DNA from: Dichetophora obliterata
Taxonomy: Eukaryota; Arthropoda; Insecta; Diptera; Sciomyzidae
Assembly (NCBI GenBank): GCA_963920525.1
Contig: OY986439.1
Coordinates: forward strand, 26,794,819 to 26,858,818
Direction of reading: 5' to 3'
DNA: 64,000 nucleotides
Numbering within the stretch: position 1 is the first letter of the stretch; every line of letters starts with the position of its first letter. The position numbers and the translations under genes are program-made. A model generated the notes under the pieces. That model searched no databases and was not told the DNA's origin. It saw only the letters and a list, made by a program, of their open reading frames with translations. Below are positions 34,913-46,560 of the stretch, piece after piece.

Positions 34913-36479
34913 AGTAGGCCAAATATTCCGCTTTTTTTTTCATTAATGTGCAAATTATGTGTAACTTCTTCACTTCACTGCATGTAAGTTTGTGTGCTCG
35001 TTTGTTATGTCCCTTCATATTTTGCAATCATTGGACATTTCATTAATATGCCTCTTAAAGCCTAAATTTATGCAATTCCATTGTTTTTTCCGTAGCCAAA
35101 TATTGCAACATGCTACAAATTGCATACAAGTGTTGCAGCAATTTTTGCTTTGGAGTGTATGTTTGCTGTATGAAGCATGTGAAGTTAGTTTTGTTTGGCT
35201 TTTTTATTTGCTACTATTGCACTATGGTTCAAGAGCCCAAATTAGTGGCAACATTTCGTAGGAGTGAGCTATCGTCTCTTAACTTGCTACACTTACATAT
35301 GAAAGTAATTTATGGAAGCCGTCAAAATTAAATACCTGGTACGCCCACCTTCCATTTTACTGAAATTTAATTTTACGATTTCTTAGAAGTTTAAAGTGAT
35401 TGAACGATAAAATTTGGTATGGGAGTTTGAGTAGTTATTATAAATAAATAACATTTAGCTTTTTTATTTAAATTCAAATTGGTAATAATGCAAACAAATG
35501 ATTAAATGTAAAAAATAATGGGTTTGAAAAAGGCATCTCCCATACAATTTTTTTGTGACAAAAATGAATTACTTTAAGGAATTTAGATGATAGAACAATA
35601 AAAGTTTGCTTGTTTTTTTAAATTCAGATAGCAAATGATACACCTCAGATAGAATAAATTTTAACAAGGCGACGTGGCATCTCACATAAAATTGTTTGCG
35701 ATAATTTAGTATGTGGACAAGAAATGTATGCAATAGAATTTATACAAATTGTTTATTCATTACACCCACCTATTTTCTACTTCAAGTTTTAATATATAAA
35801 ATTGATAATGAAAAAACTAGACAACCTATTGGGTTAAAATTTGCACATAATATTATACATCAGTAATGAAATTTTTACTTGTTTTTTTTTCAACAACAAA
35901 TACATTTTTTGAGTAATTTTTGTAATGAAAAGTAAATATTTTGTGTCTTTTTTTGAAAATAGTGGAGATATTTGCATCGAAAGTCAAAACTTCGATGATT
36001 TATAAAAAAGTTGTTCTAAGAATTTCTACAATTTTTAAGATATGTGAATAACAGAATTGGGTTTTAAATTAAATTGGCGAAAAACTACGATCGTAAAAAT
36101 TATTATAATAACAAAAGCAAAGTTAGTTGAAAAGAGGTGGAAGGGGCGTGGCCAAAACTTATGATGTAACAATGTAGTCTAAGACGTACACAATATATTT
36201 ACCAAATCCGTCCAGCCGTTTCGGTATTAAGGCCAAGCAAACAGAAACTGAGTTTTATAAATATAGATACCCAGCAACAGCTTTGATACAAATGTGACAT
36301 GCATTCTTAGGGCATTGCTTCCAGAAGACATTCTATAGATCAAACTGTGCTTCACTCAACCTTATAAAGAAGTTATTTCAAGAGACATTCTTATAACCTA
36401 CTTCTAGAAGACATTCTAATGGCATTTAAATTAAATTTAAGTAAAAAAATTATATATAATTATAAGATATGTTTTAGAT

Positions 36480-36720
36480 ATTTTCCATGGGATTTTTTAA
36501 GCCCCAAAATAAGCCCAATCACTTACTACTTCCGACACCAAAATACTTTGGAAACCAGGAAAAAGGATATTTTACGTGGCATTTTTTTAACCCCAACAAA
36601 ATCCAAACACTTATCATTTCCAACACCAAAATCGCGAGAATGTCGGGAAAAGGGATATTTTTCCACGGATTTTTTAACCCCCAAATCACAAAAACCATTC
36701 CATTCCATGGAATGCCTTCT
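36480..36720. repeat. Three tandem units of about 88 bp
   Basis: TTTTCCATGGGATTTTTTAA (36480), TTTTACGTGGCATTTTTTTA (36569) and TTTTTCCACGGATTTTTTAA (36656) begin three diverged units. Each continues with CCCCAAA, CACTTA, C(A/G)ACACCAAAAT and a GGGAAAAGGGATAT-like end. The overlapping open frames on both strands (36419-36748 and others) result from the repeat, not from a gene. Confidence 0.8.
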
Positions 36721-37089
36721 TAAAGTTCTTCTGGAAAACACCTACTAGAATCCTTTCATTGAGTGGTTCAAAGAAATCTTCAATTGACAAAGTTCTGAAA
36801 GCATTTCTAAAGAAGATTAAGGAAAGCATTACTTCCAATGACATGCATATGTTAAACGAATGCCTTCTGGGTATGAAAGTGAAAGAAATGGAATTCAAGA
36901 CTTTCCCTTCCAATTATGCTTCTTTTGGAAGCACTTTTTTTGCTGGATCTTATATCTGATTACATACTCTTTTTTTAATCATAAATATTTTGTCATAACT
37001 TCTAAAAACGCTTTGTTAAATAAACAAAATTTTGTGTATAATTTTGTGCATTTTGCTTATTAGCAAGTGTTTAATTTGTTTTTCTTTCA

Positions 37090-38340
37090 ATCACGGAGAG
37101 AAAAAAAATCAAGCATTCTAATGCGTACATTTCTTAATTCAAGCATTATTTTTCTACAATGGAGCAAGTATTTATAAAACACATTAGGGAAAAATGTTTA
37201 GTTCAAGAAACCTTCACTTAAAACTTCAGAATCTTTTTTCTAGATTCAAGTCTAATATTTGCTTGAAGTGAGAAAAATTTGCTGAAAACTAGAATAATTT
37301 TCTTGATTTGAGAAAATTATTTTTCTTGAACTGAGAACAATTTGCTTAATTAAAGAAAACATTTTCCTAATACTAAAATGTTTTGCTGGATATAAGAAAC
37401 ACAATTTTTTTATTGAGAGGAGAATATGCTTGATACAAGTAAGCAATTTGCTGAAGACGAGAATAATGTGCTTGATTTAAGAAATGGGTTTTCCTAGAAT
37501 TGAGAAGAATTTGCTTCATCCAAATTTTATTAGAACCTTAACTTTCTTAATGAAGGGAGAATATGCTTGATCCAAGTAAGCAATTTGCTGAAAACGAGAA
37601 TAGTTTGCTTGATTTAAGAAATGGGTTTTCCTAGAATTAAGAGAAATTTGCTTCATACAAATTTCATTAGAACCTTAACTTTCTTATTGAAAGGAGAAAA
37701 TGCTTGATCCAAGTAAGCAATTTGCTGAAAACGAGATTAATTTGCTTGATTACAGAAATGGGTTTTCCTAGAATTGAGAAGAATTTGCTTCATTCAAATT
37801 AAATATTTTATCAATATTAGAATGCTCCAATTTTTTGTTTTCTTAAAAAGAAAAAAATTTGCTCTATCCAAGTTATTAATTGTCTGAAAATGAGAAAGTT
37901 TTGCATGATATATAAGATTGCTTTGTATCTTAAAATATTAAAAAGCTAGCACATTTAACAAAAACTTTTGAAGGAAATTTTGTTCAAAAAATTGTTTGAC
38001 CAAAATAGTGCACATAGATGACAACATACTCAAAACTTGTAATTTTTTAGAAATATTTTCAAACAAAAGTAATGATAATAATTGCTTAATTCAAAAATAT
38101 TTTTAATAATTAACTCTGCTTTTGCTTAAATTAAGAAAATATTTTCTTGATTCAAGTCTTTTTTTCAGATTCTACATAGGGTTGAGAATTTTATTCTTAT
38201 TTCAAGCAATTATTTATTTCACTAAATCTTAACAATAAATGCTCATTATAGAATTAATTTTTCTCAATTTTAATTTTTAAAGCTTGATTTGAGTAAGTGA
38301 GGCTTAGTTTTAAATTTTCTAAAATCAAGCAAAATGTTTG
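37090..38340. repeat. Minisatellite with 136-bp units and TTGATTNAAGAAA sub-repeats
   Basis: Good units start at GCTTGATNCAAGTAAGCAAT: 37429, 37565 and 37702, so the period is 136-137 bp. Each includes AATGGGTTTTCCTAGAATTG and AGAA(G/A)AATTTGCTTCAT. The flanks (37150-37428 and 37800-38340) are decayed material built from the same CTTGA(T/A)T-AAGAAAATTT sub-motif. No coding sequence. An additional segment at 38530-38720 has AAGCATTCCTTTCC and ATTCCTCTCCGCTGTCTTC motifs, which I cannot assign. Confidence 0.85.
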
Positions 38341-39578
38341 CTTAATATAATGGCTGATTTATTTACCGAATGCCAAATCAAGCTAGTTCGAGATCTGCTT
38401 AGAACTCAGTTTCAAACTGATTCTCGGTAAAAAAAAGCTAGAACTCTGACATTTTTTCACTTATTTAGTACTCGGATCATTTTTAAAAGAGAGTGATGGA
38501 CACTAATACATGGATTAAATTTTTACCGACCTTCTATAGAAATAGGAAATAGAAACATTACCAGACTTAAACAGGAAGCATTCCATAGAGTGCTGAAAGC
38601 ATTCCTTTCCGTTGGACTCTCCATTTCTTTTTTACACATGATGTCATTAGAAGGGAAACATTCCTCTCCGCTGTCTTCAAAATGAATGTGCAAGCATTTT
38701 TCTCCACTGTCTTAAGAATGAATGCGGAAGCAAACCTCTTACAGCTGACTTCTTCACCGATTTATTTTTTTCTGTTTCATCGCTATTAATTAATGATGGC
38801 TAAGCTCTATTGTATGGATACAAGTTTAAGGATTTATATGTTCTTAAAATAATTTTTGTTGCAGAATACACCTTGAATAAAAACAAAAGATAGATTTTAT
38901 GGATTGTGATGCTCCTGCAAAACAATCTACCCTTGAATATTGTGCTCCTACATGCTGTTTCTCTAAGCATTATTTCGTTTCAAGCAACTTCGATGCAATA
39001 ATATTAATTTTTTTACCACATGTAAAGTAATATAACCAAGTGTTAAGTCAAATGAAAATATAGTAAATTCATAGAATTTCTCATAATTACACCAAAAAAG
39101 GAAGAATAATACACACATCATTTTTACAAAGCAATACAAGTGATAGTGTTCAAGAGTCAACATTACGAGTAGGTGCAAAATATCTACAACGAATTTCGGA
39201 CAAAAGTTCTGAATATAAAGTATAGAGTCTGGAATGAATGGTACCTTCAACTTTGATAGATTTGCCATTTAGTGTGCTTTCAGCATCACCAGATGGGAAT
39301 GAACTACCACCCACCAAATTTTTGAAGAGTAGATGGAATACGATCACCTTCAAAAAAAGGACGGGAAAAAAAGTTGACGGAGCTTACTAATTTGATATAT
39401 CAATTTGTAAAATCTTTCAAGCTGACGAAGTCCAGAAGCAGACTGCTGCATCTTCTTTCATATTACAAAACAAGAAGTGCAATGCTTTCTCTTTAAAACA
39501 AAGTCCACCTGAATTGTACTAGTTCACTGTCCAAAAATTTACAGCATTTTTAGCCAAAGTTCCAAACCAGTTCAGCTA
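38341..39578. other. Non-coding DNA with an unidentified coding-like fragment
   Basis: Minus strand 39353-39150 has a fairly balanced composition (VGGSSFPSGDAESTLNGKSI and LYTLYSELLSEIR). A preceding frame reads LERFYKLIYQI near 39420. It faintly recalls uncharacterised transposon-borne insect proteins, but I cannot name a family. Otherwise no feature. Confidence 0.35.
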
Positions 39579-39930
39579 CACAGAGCCAAAACAACATAAT
39601 AAAATAGAAGAAAATCAATAAGATTTCTCTATGGTTTTCATCCAAGAAGATTGTCTTATTAAAACCATAGAGAAAATCTTATTAATACTATGAGCTTTTT
39701 TATAAGGCAAACCACATAATTTTAAGAAGAATCTTATTTTTTTATAAGAACACTTTTAAAACAATAAGAAAATCTTATCAAAACTTCTTGATTTTTAAAA
39801 AGAAATCTTATAGAAAGTCTTATAAAGAAAAATAAAAAAACCATTTTGATGGTTTATTTCAATTTATTAGGAAGTAAAATTTGTATTTGTATATATAAAA
39901 TACATCTGTTGAAATATAATCTCACAAAAA

Positions 39931-40235
39931 TCAAAAAAATAAATTCAAAGTTGTTGCATAAATAAGTTTTTTTAACTTAACAAAATATGACTTTGTCACT
40001 AAAATACCCGGCGCTGTCGAGGCCTTCAAAGTGGCGACATCCCCAATCTCCATTTTTTGAAGAACCTCCTTCGAGTTTACTCCATAAAATTTTAGTAAAG
40101 TCGAAATTGAGTCACTCAAGCCCCATGACTGAAATATGGCTTGAGTTTCCAAAATTTCAGCCTCGTCGAAAACAAGTTCGGGAACATAAGTATCATTATT
40201 ATTTTTATTTTACTTTAAATAAATTAAATTCATAA
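39931..40235 (-). pseudogene. Possible SAM-like domain fragment in the TA-flanked element
   Basis: On the minus strand the stretch FDEAEILETQAIFQSWGLSD, SISTLLKFYGVNSKEVLQKM and EIGDVATL has the helix spacing of SAM-type domains (Trp-Gly-Leu, Gly-Val-Asn, Leu-x-x-Met, Asp-x-x-x-Leu). Uncharacterised insect transposon proteins often start with such a domain. A frame change lies before Thr-Gln. No neighbouring exon is visible. Both the identity and any gene status are uncertain. Confidence 0.35.
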
Positions 40236-40353
40236 AATGCACTTCATGAATTCACTTCACTATTACGACTGAAAGCTAAAGCAAAGAATAAGTAGCATTT
40301 TCACCGTTATTTCCTTATAAAAGGGTGTTTAATTAGAAAATCTTATAAAAGTA

Positions 40354-41637
40354 TTGGGGGTTGGAATTAGTTTTAAAGGTTTTCTAAGAGATGGCGTAAC
40401 TATCAATAGATCGCATCGGGCACACCTGAGACTATATTCATTTCAAAGCACATTGTCTAAGCTTCATTTTTCAGTATGTGTCATTCCACTGAAGTGTAAA
40501 CAACATATATTTTTTCTCTGTGAACATGTCGTGTTTCGTTCCAACAAAACGCAATTTGCGGGAAGGTTTACTTTTGTGCTTCCATTTGAAGAAAAAAGCG
40601 GTTGAAGCACAACGCACGTTTACTGAGGCTTACGGAGACTATGCTCCATCGATTTCTACTTGTGAGTACTGGTTCCGTCGGTTTAAAAGTGGTGATTTTG
40701 ATACGGAAGACAAAGAGCGTCCGGGCCAGCCGAAGAAGTTTGAAGATGAGGAATTGGAGGCTTTGCTCGATGAAGACCCGTGTCAAACCCTTCAAGAATT
40801 GTCAGAATCATTGGGAGTCGACTTATCAACGGTCGGCAAACGCTTGAAGGCCATGGGAATGATTCAAAAGCAAGGAAATTGGGTGCCGTACCAGTTGAAG
40901 CCGAGAGACGTTGAACGGCGATTTTGCATGTGCGAACAACTGCTTCAACGGCATAAAAGGAAGAGTTTTTTGCATCGTATTGTCACTGGCGATGAAAAGT
41001 GGATCCATTACGATAATCCTAAGCGAAAAAAATCGTGGGGACCACCCGGCCATGCATCAACATCGAGGGCCAAGCCGAATATTCATGGCGCCAAGCTTAT
41101 GCTGTGTATTTGGTGGGATCAGAAGGGTGTCGTGTACTATGAGCTGCTAAAACCTAACGAAACCATCACTGGGGAACGCTACCAACAACAATTGATGCAA
41201 TTGAGCCGAGCATTACAGGTTAAACGGCCGGAATATGCCAAAAGACACGACAAAGTGGTTTTTCAACATGACAACGCACGGCCACATGTTGCAAGAACCG
41301 TTAAGGAAACGTTGGAGGCGCTGAATTGGGATGTGCTACCCCACGTGCCTTATAGCCCAGACATAGCCCCTTCCGACTACCACCTATTCAGATCGATGAC
41401 GCATGGCTTGGCTGAGCAGCGCTTCACTTCTTACGAGGATACCGAAAAATGGGTCGATTCGTGGATTGCCTCAAAAGACGAATCGTTCTTCCGGCGCGGA
41501 ATCCATATGCTGCCAGAAAGATGGGAAAATGTTGTAGCTAACGATGGACAATACTTTGAATAATATACATTGTACCGTTGTTTCTAAATAAATGCTCAAA
41601 AACCGAAAAAAAACCTTTAAAATTAATTCCAACCCCC
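40354..41637 (+). mobile_element. Mariner (DD34D), apparently complete
   Basis: The terminal repeats are GGGGGTTGGAATTAGTTTTA (40356) and the inverse of GGGGGTTGGAATTAATTTTA (41637). TA lies at 40352-40353 and 41638-41639; the left end has two extra T residues. Length is about 1.28 kb. It is inserted in the AATAAGATTTTCTTATT-rich element at 39579-41953, so it is younger than that element. The near-identical TIRs and open gene indicate a young copy. Confidence 0.93.
40526..41563 (+). CDS. Mariner transposase, 345 aa, intact
   Basis: This is the cut-and-paste transposase of the surrounding mariner; it binds the TIRs and joins the excised DNA to TA sites. I choose ATG at 40526 (MSCFVPTKRNLREGLLLCFH). 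The open frame extends six bases further 5', but only through GTG. Length 345 residues equals Mos1-type transposases. N-terminal helix-turn-helix modules span about residues 1-110, with the WVPYQLKP linker at about 120. The catalytic Asp residues are D156 (VTGDEKW), D249 (FQHDNARPH) and D284 (APSDYHLF), spacing DD34D, at exactly the Mos1 positions. The C terminus reads RRGIHMLPERWENVVANDGQ. No stop or frameshift is present, so activity is possible but unproven. Confidence 0.95.
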   Translation: MSCFVPTKRNLREGLLLCFHLKKKAVEAQRTFTEAYGDYAPSISTCEYWFRRFKSGDFDTEDKERPGQPKKFEDEELEALLDEDPCQTLQELSESLGVDLSTVGKRLKAMGMIQKQGNWVPYQLKPRDVERRFCMCEQLLQRHKRKSFLHRIVTGDEKWIHYDNPKRKKSWGPPGHASTSRAKPNIHGAKLMLCIWWDQKGVVYYELLKPNETITGERYQQQLMQLSRALQVKRPEYAKRHDKVVFQHDNARPHVARTVKETLEALNWDVLPHVPYSPDIAPSDYHLFRSMTHGLAEQRFTSYEDTEKWVDSWIASKDESFFRRGIHMLPERWENVVANDGQYFE

Positions 41638-41955
41638 TAGATCAAAAAGATTTTCTTATTAATTTAAGGTGATCGCTTCTTAAACTTTGAAGAGTAAAAA
41701 TAAGATTTTCTTATTAAAGTAAAGCATTAATAAGATTACCACATCATTTCATTCATTTAATAAGAAATATTTTTAAAAAATTTTTTGATAGTAGTTGTAA
41801 ATTTTTAAAAAGATTTTCTGATGGAATAAGATGGAATTAAAAAGATTTCTGTATGGAAAATTCTTATTATTTGGAGGTATTAATAAGAAAACCTAATAAA
41901 ATAGCTCAATTAGGTGGTCTTATTGATTTTATGTGGTGGTTTTTGGCTCTGTGTA

Positions 41956-44900
41956 CAAGAATATCGCAACATTCATACATCCAGAACCAAGTTTCAAATC
42001 AAAGTTTTATCACCTTAGATCTGAAATATCCTTAGTGAAGAAATGGCTTGGTACTGGGAAGAGAACTAAAATGAGGTCTCATACTCAGTCTTGCGTTAAA
42101 ATTTTGTGAATTTTGTGAATCAGCCGTAAGAATATTATTTCTTTCCGCGATATAAATTTGATAGTATTTACCGCTGATTTGACATCTTGAACCATTGTGC
42201 TTTGTGGTTGAATAGCTTAAAATATATGCTGACGACTATTTAAAGCATGCATTGTTTCTATTGTCTTTTTGAATTGCTTGCTAATTTAACCGGATGAGTT
42301 GTTGTTAGCATAAACAAGACGAAGAATTAAAATAATAAGTGGTTTATGTATTTGCTGCTAAGGGGCTAGAATGGACATACATATATTGCAAACAACCAAA
42401 TCAGCTGCGCATATTTTACTTTAGCTGAATTACATTTTTAATGATATAGGTGATGACAGATTCAAAAAGAAACCATAATTGTATTAATCTTAAAATTATT
42501 CAACTTCTTTTCTCTGTCCTTAAAAAGTGGTTTTATGACGAGCATTTTCTATTTTCTTATAAACTATTACGTATACTTTATACTATGTATGTTTTTAAGT
42601 ACTCAATTGTTAAAATTTGATGCATCCAAGTTTGTAAGCTTCTGTATGGATTAACCGTTTTTTTAATGTTAAACACCTGCAAGCAAGCAAAAACCTGCGT
42701 TTGTGCTTGAAATGTTGCAAGATTTTCCAGAGTGCAGCATTCAGCACATTTTTCCAGCGTTTCATTTCCAATATGAGCATTAACAATTTTGTATTAACAG
42801 TTTGTTGAAACTGTAAAATTCAATTCGAAGCTATTGCTTTGGCTGCTGCCACAGCTGCACATGAAGTAGATTTCAAGTTTGTATTTTCTTTTTAGCACTT
42901 TTGGCTAGCTGCTAGCTCTTATGCTGCACTAGCTGTTGAGTTACGTCTACGTCTACGTACCTAAGCTAAGTCTGAGACAAGTTGTTGCTTAGAGCATTTT
43001 TAGGCAAAAAAACTTTTTTTTAATGTAAGCAAAAAAGAGGTTCAGCGCTATAAGTTTAATCGACACATGTTTAAATTTTTGGCAAGTTTGTTGCTTAAGT
43101 CTTTAGTTTCTTTTTTGAAAAGTGAATAAATAGAACTATAAATGTGAATATGTTTATGTCTAAAATTATGTGTTGATGTATTAGATTTTTTTTTATGTTG
43201 TAAATTCTTTTTTATATTTTTTTTTTACTTTTGGGTAAAATTTTTTATTTGGATGATTTTTCCAAAAATTTTTGTAGTTTTTTCCTTTTTTTTTGGGTGA
43301 AATTGGGTTCTTATTTAGGCCACTTTTTATTTAGTTTTTGGATCATATTTTGTTTGGGTGATTTTTTTTTCGCCAAGTAATGATCAGTAGTAGAATTTCC
43401 AAAATTTAACGATAGTAATCGTTGTCGTTATCGGTCTTTGTGCGTGTCACGTTCATAGAAAATGACAGTTTCCGCTAACCAACAAAATCGAAAATCGTCG
43501 TTAATGCGTTTGGGAATTCCACTACAGGCAGAAAAGAAAAGGTATATCAATGGGAAGGTGATTTTTCTACCTCTGCTGTTTTTAATTCTGATATATGTTT
43601 TCAATGCTGACCCCGATTTTTTTCCAGATCAAAAATCCGTCATAAGAATTGCATACATCTTCGATTGTTTTATCTTGATTCAAAGTGAAAATTTAAATAT
43701 AGTTTTTTCGTATCCGTTTTCCGCTAACTTGCTGTTACACGTTTTTTTTTTATCTACAAAATGCAAATGCAATTAACGCAAATATAAGCTATCAACACCG
43801 TGCTACGCATATTTTAATTAGTATTTATTACAATCTGGCCTTTCATCTACAACCAAAAAACGTATTTATATTAGTAAACAGATAGCAACAGCCACCATTC
43901 CAGTGAGTCAATGCTTTAATTACATGAAGATATTTGTTAAAATCAGACAATTCTACCGTTAGTTGAAGAACAACATAATAAACAATATAAAAACATGAAA
44001 GCCAAGCAACTGAAACACACGCGTGCACGCACATATACACGGACACACACATGGGTTTGTGTAAGCCTTTGAGTCAGCGAATTGGAACAGCGAGTTTAGG
44101 CACACACACACACACAAACATATGCCTGAAAACATACGATAAACCTCTGCTTAACCGTTTTACGAGTGGGAAGTTTGAACTGCGCATGCGTAGCGCGCAA
44201 TTCTAGATGTTTTCATAAAGCAGCAGCAGCTCTAAACAATTTCTAGCTGCTTCTTTAAAATATAGTTAGACTTTTATGAGCTAATTTATAAAACATTAAA
44301 TTTCATTTTCATTTGGTTTTGGAAATTTTTGTGGTTTTTTTTTTCATCGTTTTAAGGTTTTTTACTTTTCGCCTTACAGTAGAGTGGAATTCACTCCCAC
44401 GCTGTGCACTGAGGTTACTCACTCAAAGATTTGGGTAATGCGTTGTTTTTACTAAGCATATTGAAATGAGCGCGTGTTGTTGTGCCTTAGTTATACTGTG
44501 CTCATTATTAGGAATGAGCAATTGTTTTTTTTTATTTTTTTGGAAATATTTTGAAGTAGTGAAAGTGAAGTGCTGAAGCGTCATACTACTTTTTACTACT
44601 TTTGTGGTACTTCTTGTTAATTATTGTTGATATTTTTGTATTCTGACTTTTGTCTTTAGTTCAAAAGTAAAGTTTAGATGACTGGCAAATTTGTTAATTT
44701 TAGCATATGCCTATAAAAGCTGGGTAAAATTTTGGTGCGGGCTTTAATTACTGATAACGTACGACTGAATTTGAAAATAAAAACTATGGAGATACACTCT
44801 GGTGCAGGCATACAGTTTTGTGTGTTAAATTTTAAAAATGATCTTTAGGTATGGTTAAAAAATAATAATGGTATCATTTCTTTTGCGTGTAATAGATTTG

Positions 44901-45547
44901 TAGCATGTTTTAGCATATGATTTGCCTAAGATATTTTACTTCACTATTGATAAAAAATACTGTCAATTTGACACGAAATTGTAATGCAAAACCAAAGTAA
45001 AACATATGTAATCTTTTTCTTAAAATTTTTGTGTTAAAAAGATTTTAATTAAACATGGTGATCACTTGTACTTTGATATTAAAGAAAATGAAAACCCAAA
45101 ATCCATAATGATTTTAAATTAATTCATAAAACTTAAGTATCTAGTAACAGCCTTAAGTTTTAGAATATTTTTTCAAAATCAATTACAAAAAATTGTACAT
45201 TTTGATCATATGGCAGAACAAGTATTTTATGGAATAGTAAACTGTGTTACTTTTTCTTAAAATTATTTCTATAAACAGAAATTGACCAACTTTTTAACTC
45301 AGTTGTTCTTACATCCAAAGCAACGATCAAAAATTATTTCAAGTATTAGCAATTTTGCGTCACATCTTTTACCTTAAAATTATATTTGTACGAAATCATT
45401 TTTGCAATGAAACTCCCTAACATTTGAAATATTGGCTAAGAGCCGGCATAAAATCTTAATTGTGTACCAAAGGAAATATCACATTACTCAAATGTTAGTT
45501 CAAACAAATAGAGATAACAAAAGTGCTAAAGTTTGAAGTCCTTAAGA
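41956..45547. other. Non-coding, probably intronic DNA
   Basis: I see no host exon or transposon with defined ends. CA-rich microsatellite sequence (ACACACACACACACAC and ACACGCGTGCACGCACATAT) lies at about 44015-44118. An open frame at 43462-43776 (MTVSANQQNRKSSLMRLGIP) follows a TCGTTGTCGTTATCGG stretch and contains a possible intron (GTGATT to TTTTTCCAG, about 43558-43626). It might be a 5' exon of an unknown transposon gene; I cannot identify it. Confidence 0.45.
43082..43111 (-). repeat. Dispersed motif AAAAGACTTAAGNAACGAACTT, inverted copy
   Basis: The inverse strand reads AAACTAAAGACTTAAG then CAACAAACTTGCC. Confidence 0.7.
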
Positions 45548-46560
45548 CGACGCACGGTGGGGCGATCCCATACAAAGAGTTGGACATCCAGAAAAAAGTG
45601 CAACTTGCAAATTATTGTAATATTTTGATACATTTTGATAGAAATATATTTGAACTGTTTGAATTTGGCATTTTTTTTTATTTTTAAGTCCATACTTTGG
45701 TTTTTGTAAAGCTTCAAAGTTGATATTTTATAATATAAAAAATATAGTCTTTTTGTTAAAGTCTTATAACATTTTGTTAAACGGCTTGATTAAACAGATC
45801 TTTATATTTTATGAAGGGGTATACTCTAAACGTTTAAACCAGATATTTTGTTTTTAAGTTTTTGCTATTCCGTAATTCCGATAAGCTATTAAAATTAAAA
45901 ATAAAGAAATTATTACATTTGAAAAAAAATAGCGAGGGTTGGCCAGGATCAAAGTACCTTACATTTCAAATAATGATAGTAAGAGATGTTTAAAAAAAAC
46001 TAGCGTGCTCCATCCTTCTGAGAATTTCACTATCAAAATTGTATTCCTCGGGTTTTTTATAGCATTTCTCACAAAGCTTGCCTATTACAGCTTAACTATA
46101 GGAACTGATTCAGTTTGATTAGCGATAAAAACTTGCGAATGTATAAAAAACTAGTTTGAATACATATATTTTTTTAACCCATTCCGGCCCGGCTTCGTGA
46201 CTTTTTGAAAACAGAAAAAATATATTATTTGCTTTAATTGCGGCATAGTATCCATACTAGTAAAGTGACGTAAATTTATTGTACTAAATAAGTGTAGACA
46301 ATTTTAATGCAAATATTTTGGTAAACTGTTTATTTATCTGAGACCTCTGGTTCTTGAGATATATTTTAGACACGATGCAAATATCGTCAAGAATTCCAGT
46401 AAAAAATTGCATAAAAGTGATCTGCCAATAAACACAGTTGTTATATCTTTAACCGTCAATAGTATATATGAAATATATTTTAAGAGTTCAGTGCAAGCAA
46501 GATGTATTTATTAAGGTGGCAGAAGAAGGTGAAGTCTATCAAATCGGCACCGTAGCAATG

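Larger units (their letters stand above)
33765..36479. other. Non-coding DNA with decayed repeat pieces
   Basis: Inverse-orientation fragments of the 19.2-20.2 kb repeat class appear here: GGCATGGTTTCCATTAAATT at 34146, TTGATGACGCCACTTGG at 34250, AAAAGGCTTGGTTTTGATTTTATC at 34401, and GGGGCGTGGCCAAAACTTATGATG at 36142 with ATCCGTCCAGCCGTTTCGG at 36206. No coding sequence. The open frames 34992-35331 are artefacts. Confidence 0.5.
39579..41953. mobile_element. TA-flanked DNA transposon carrying a mariner
   Basis: It has a perfect 13-bp terminal repeat CACAGAGCCAAAA (39579-39591) and its inverse (41941-41953), with TA on each side (39577-39578, 41954-41955). Both ends are full of the near-palindrome AATAAGATTTTCTTATT (39640-39815 and 41645-41900). 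The mariner at 40354-41637 was inserted later, leaving about 1.09 kb of own sequence. An open frame with a possible SAM-like fold lies at 40235-39931. The superfamily is likely IS630-Tc1-mariner by the TA site, but it has no transposase of its own. Confidence 0.88.

Noticed and set aside
36419..36959. Overlapping open frames on both strands that look coding-like
   Set aside because: They fall in three tandem 88-bp units and their continuation. The openness comes from the repeat, and no domain is visible.
40568..41150. Additional open frames on both strands over the intact mariner
   Set aside because: They are shadows of the 345-residue transposase frame.
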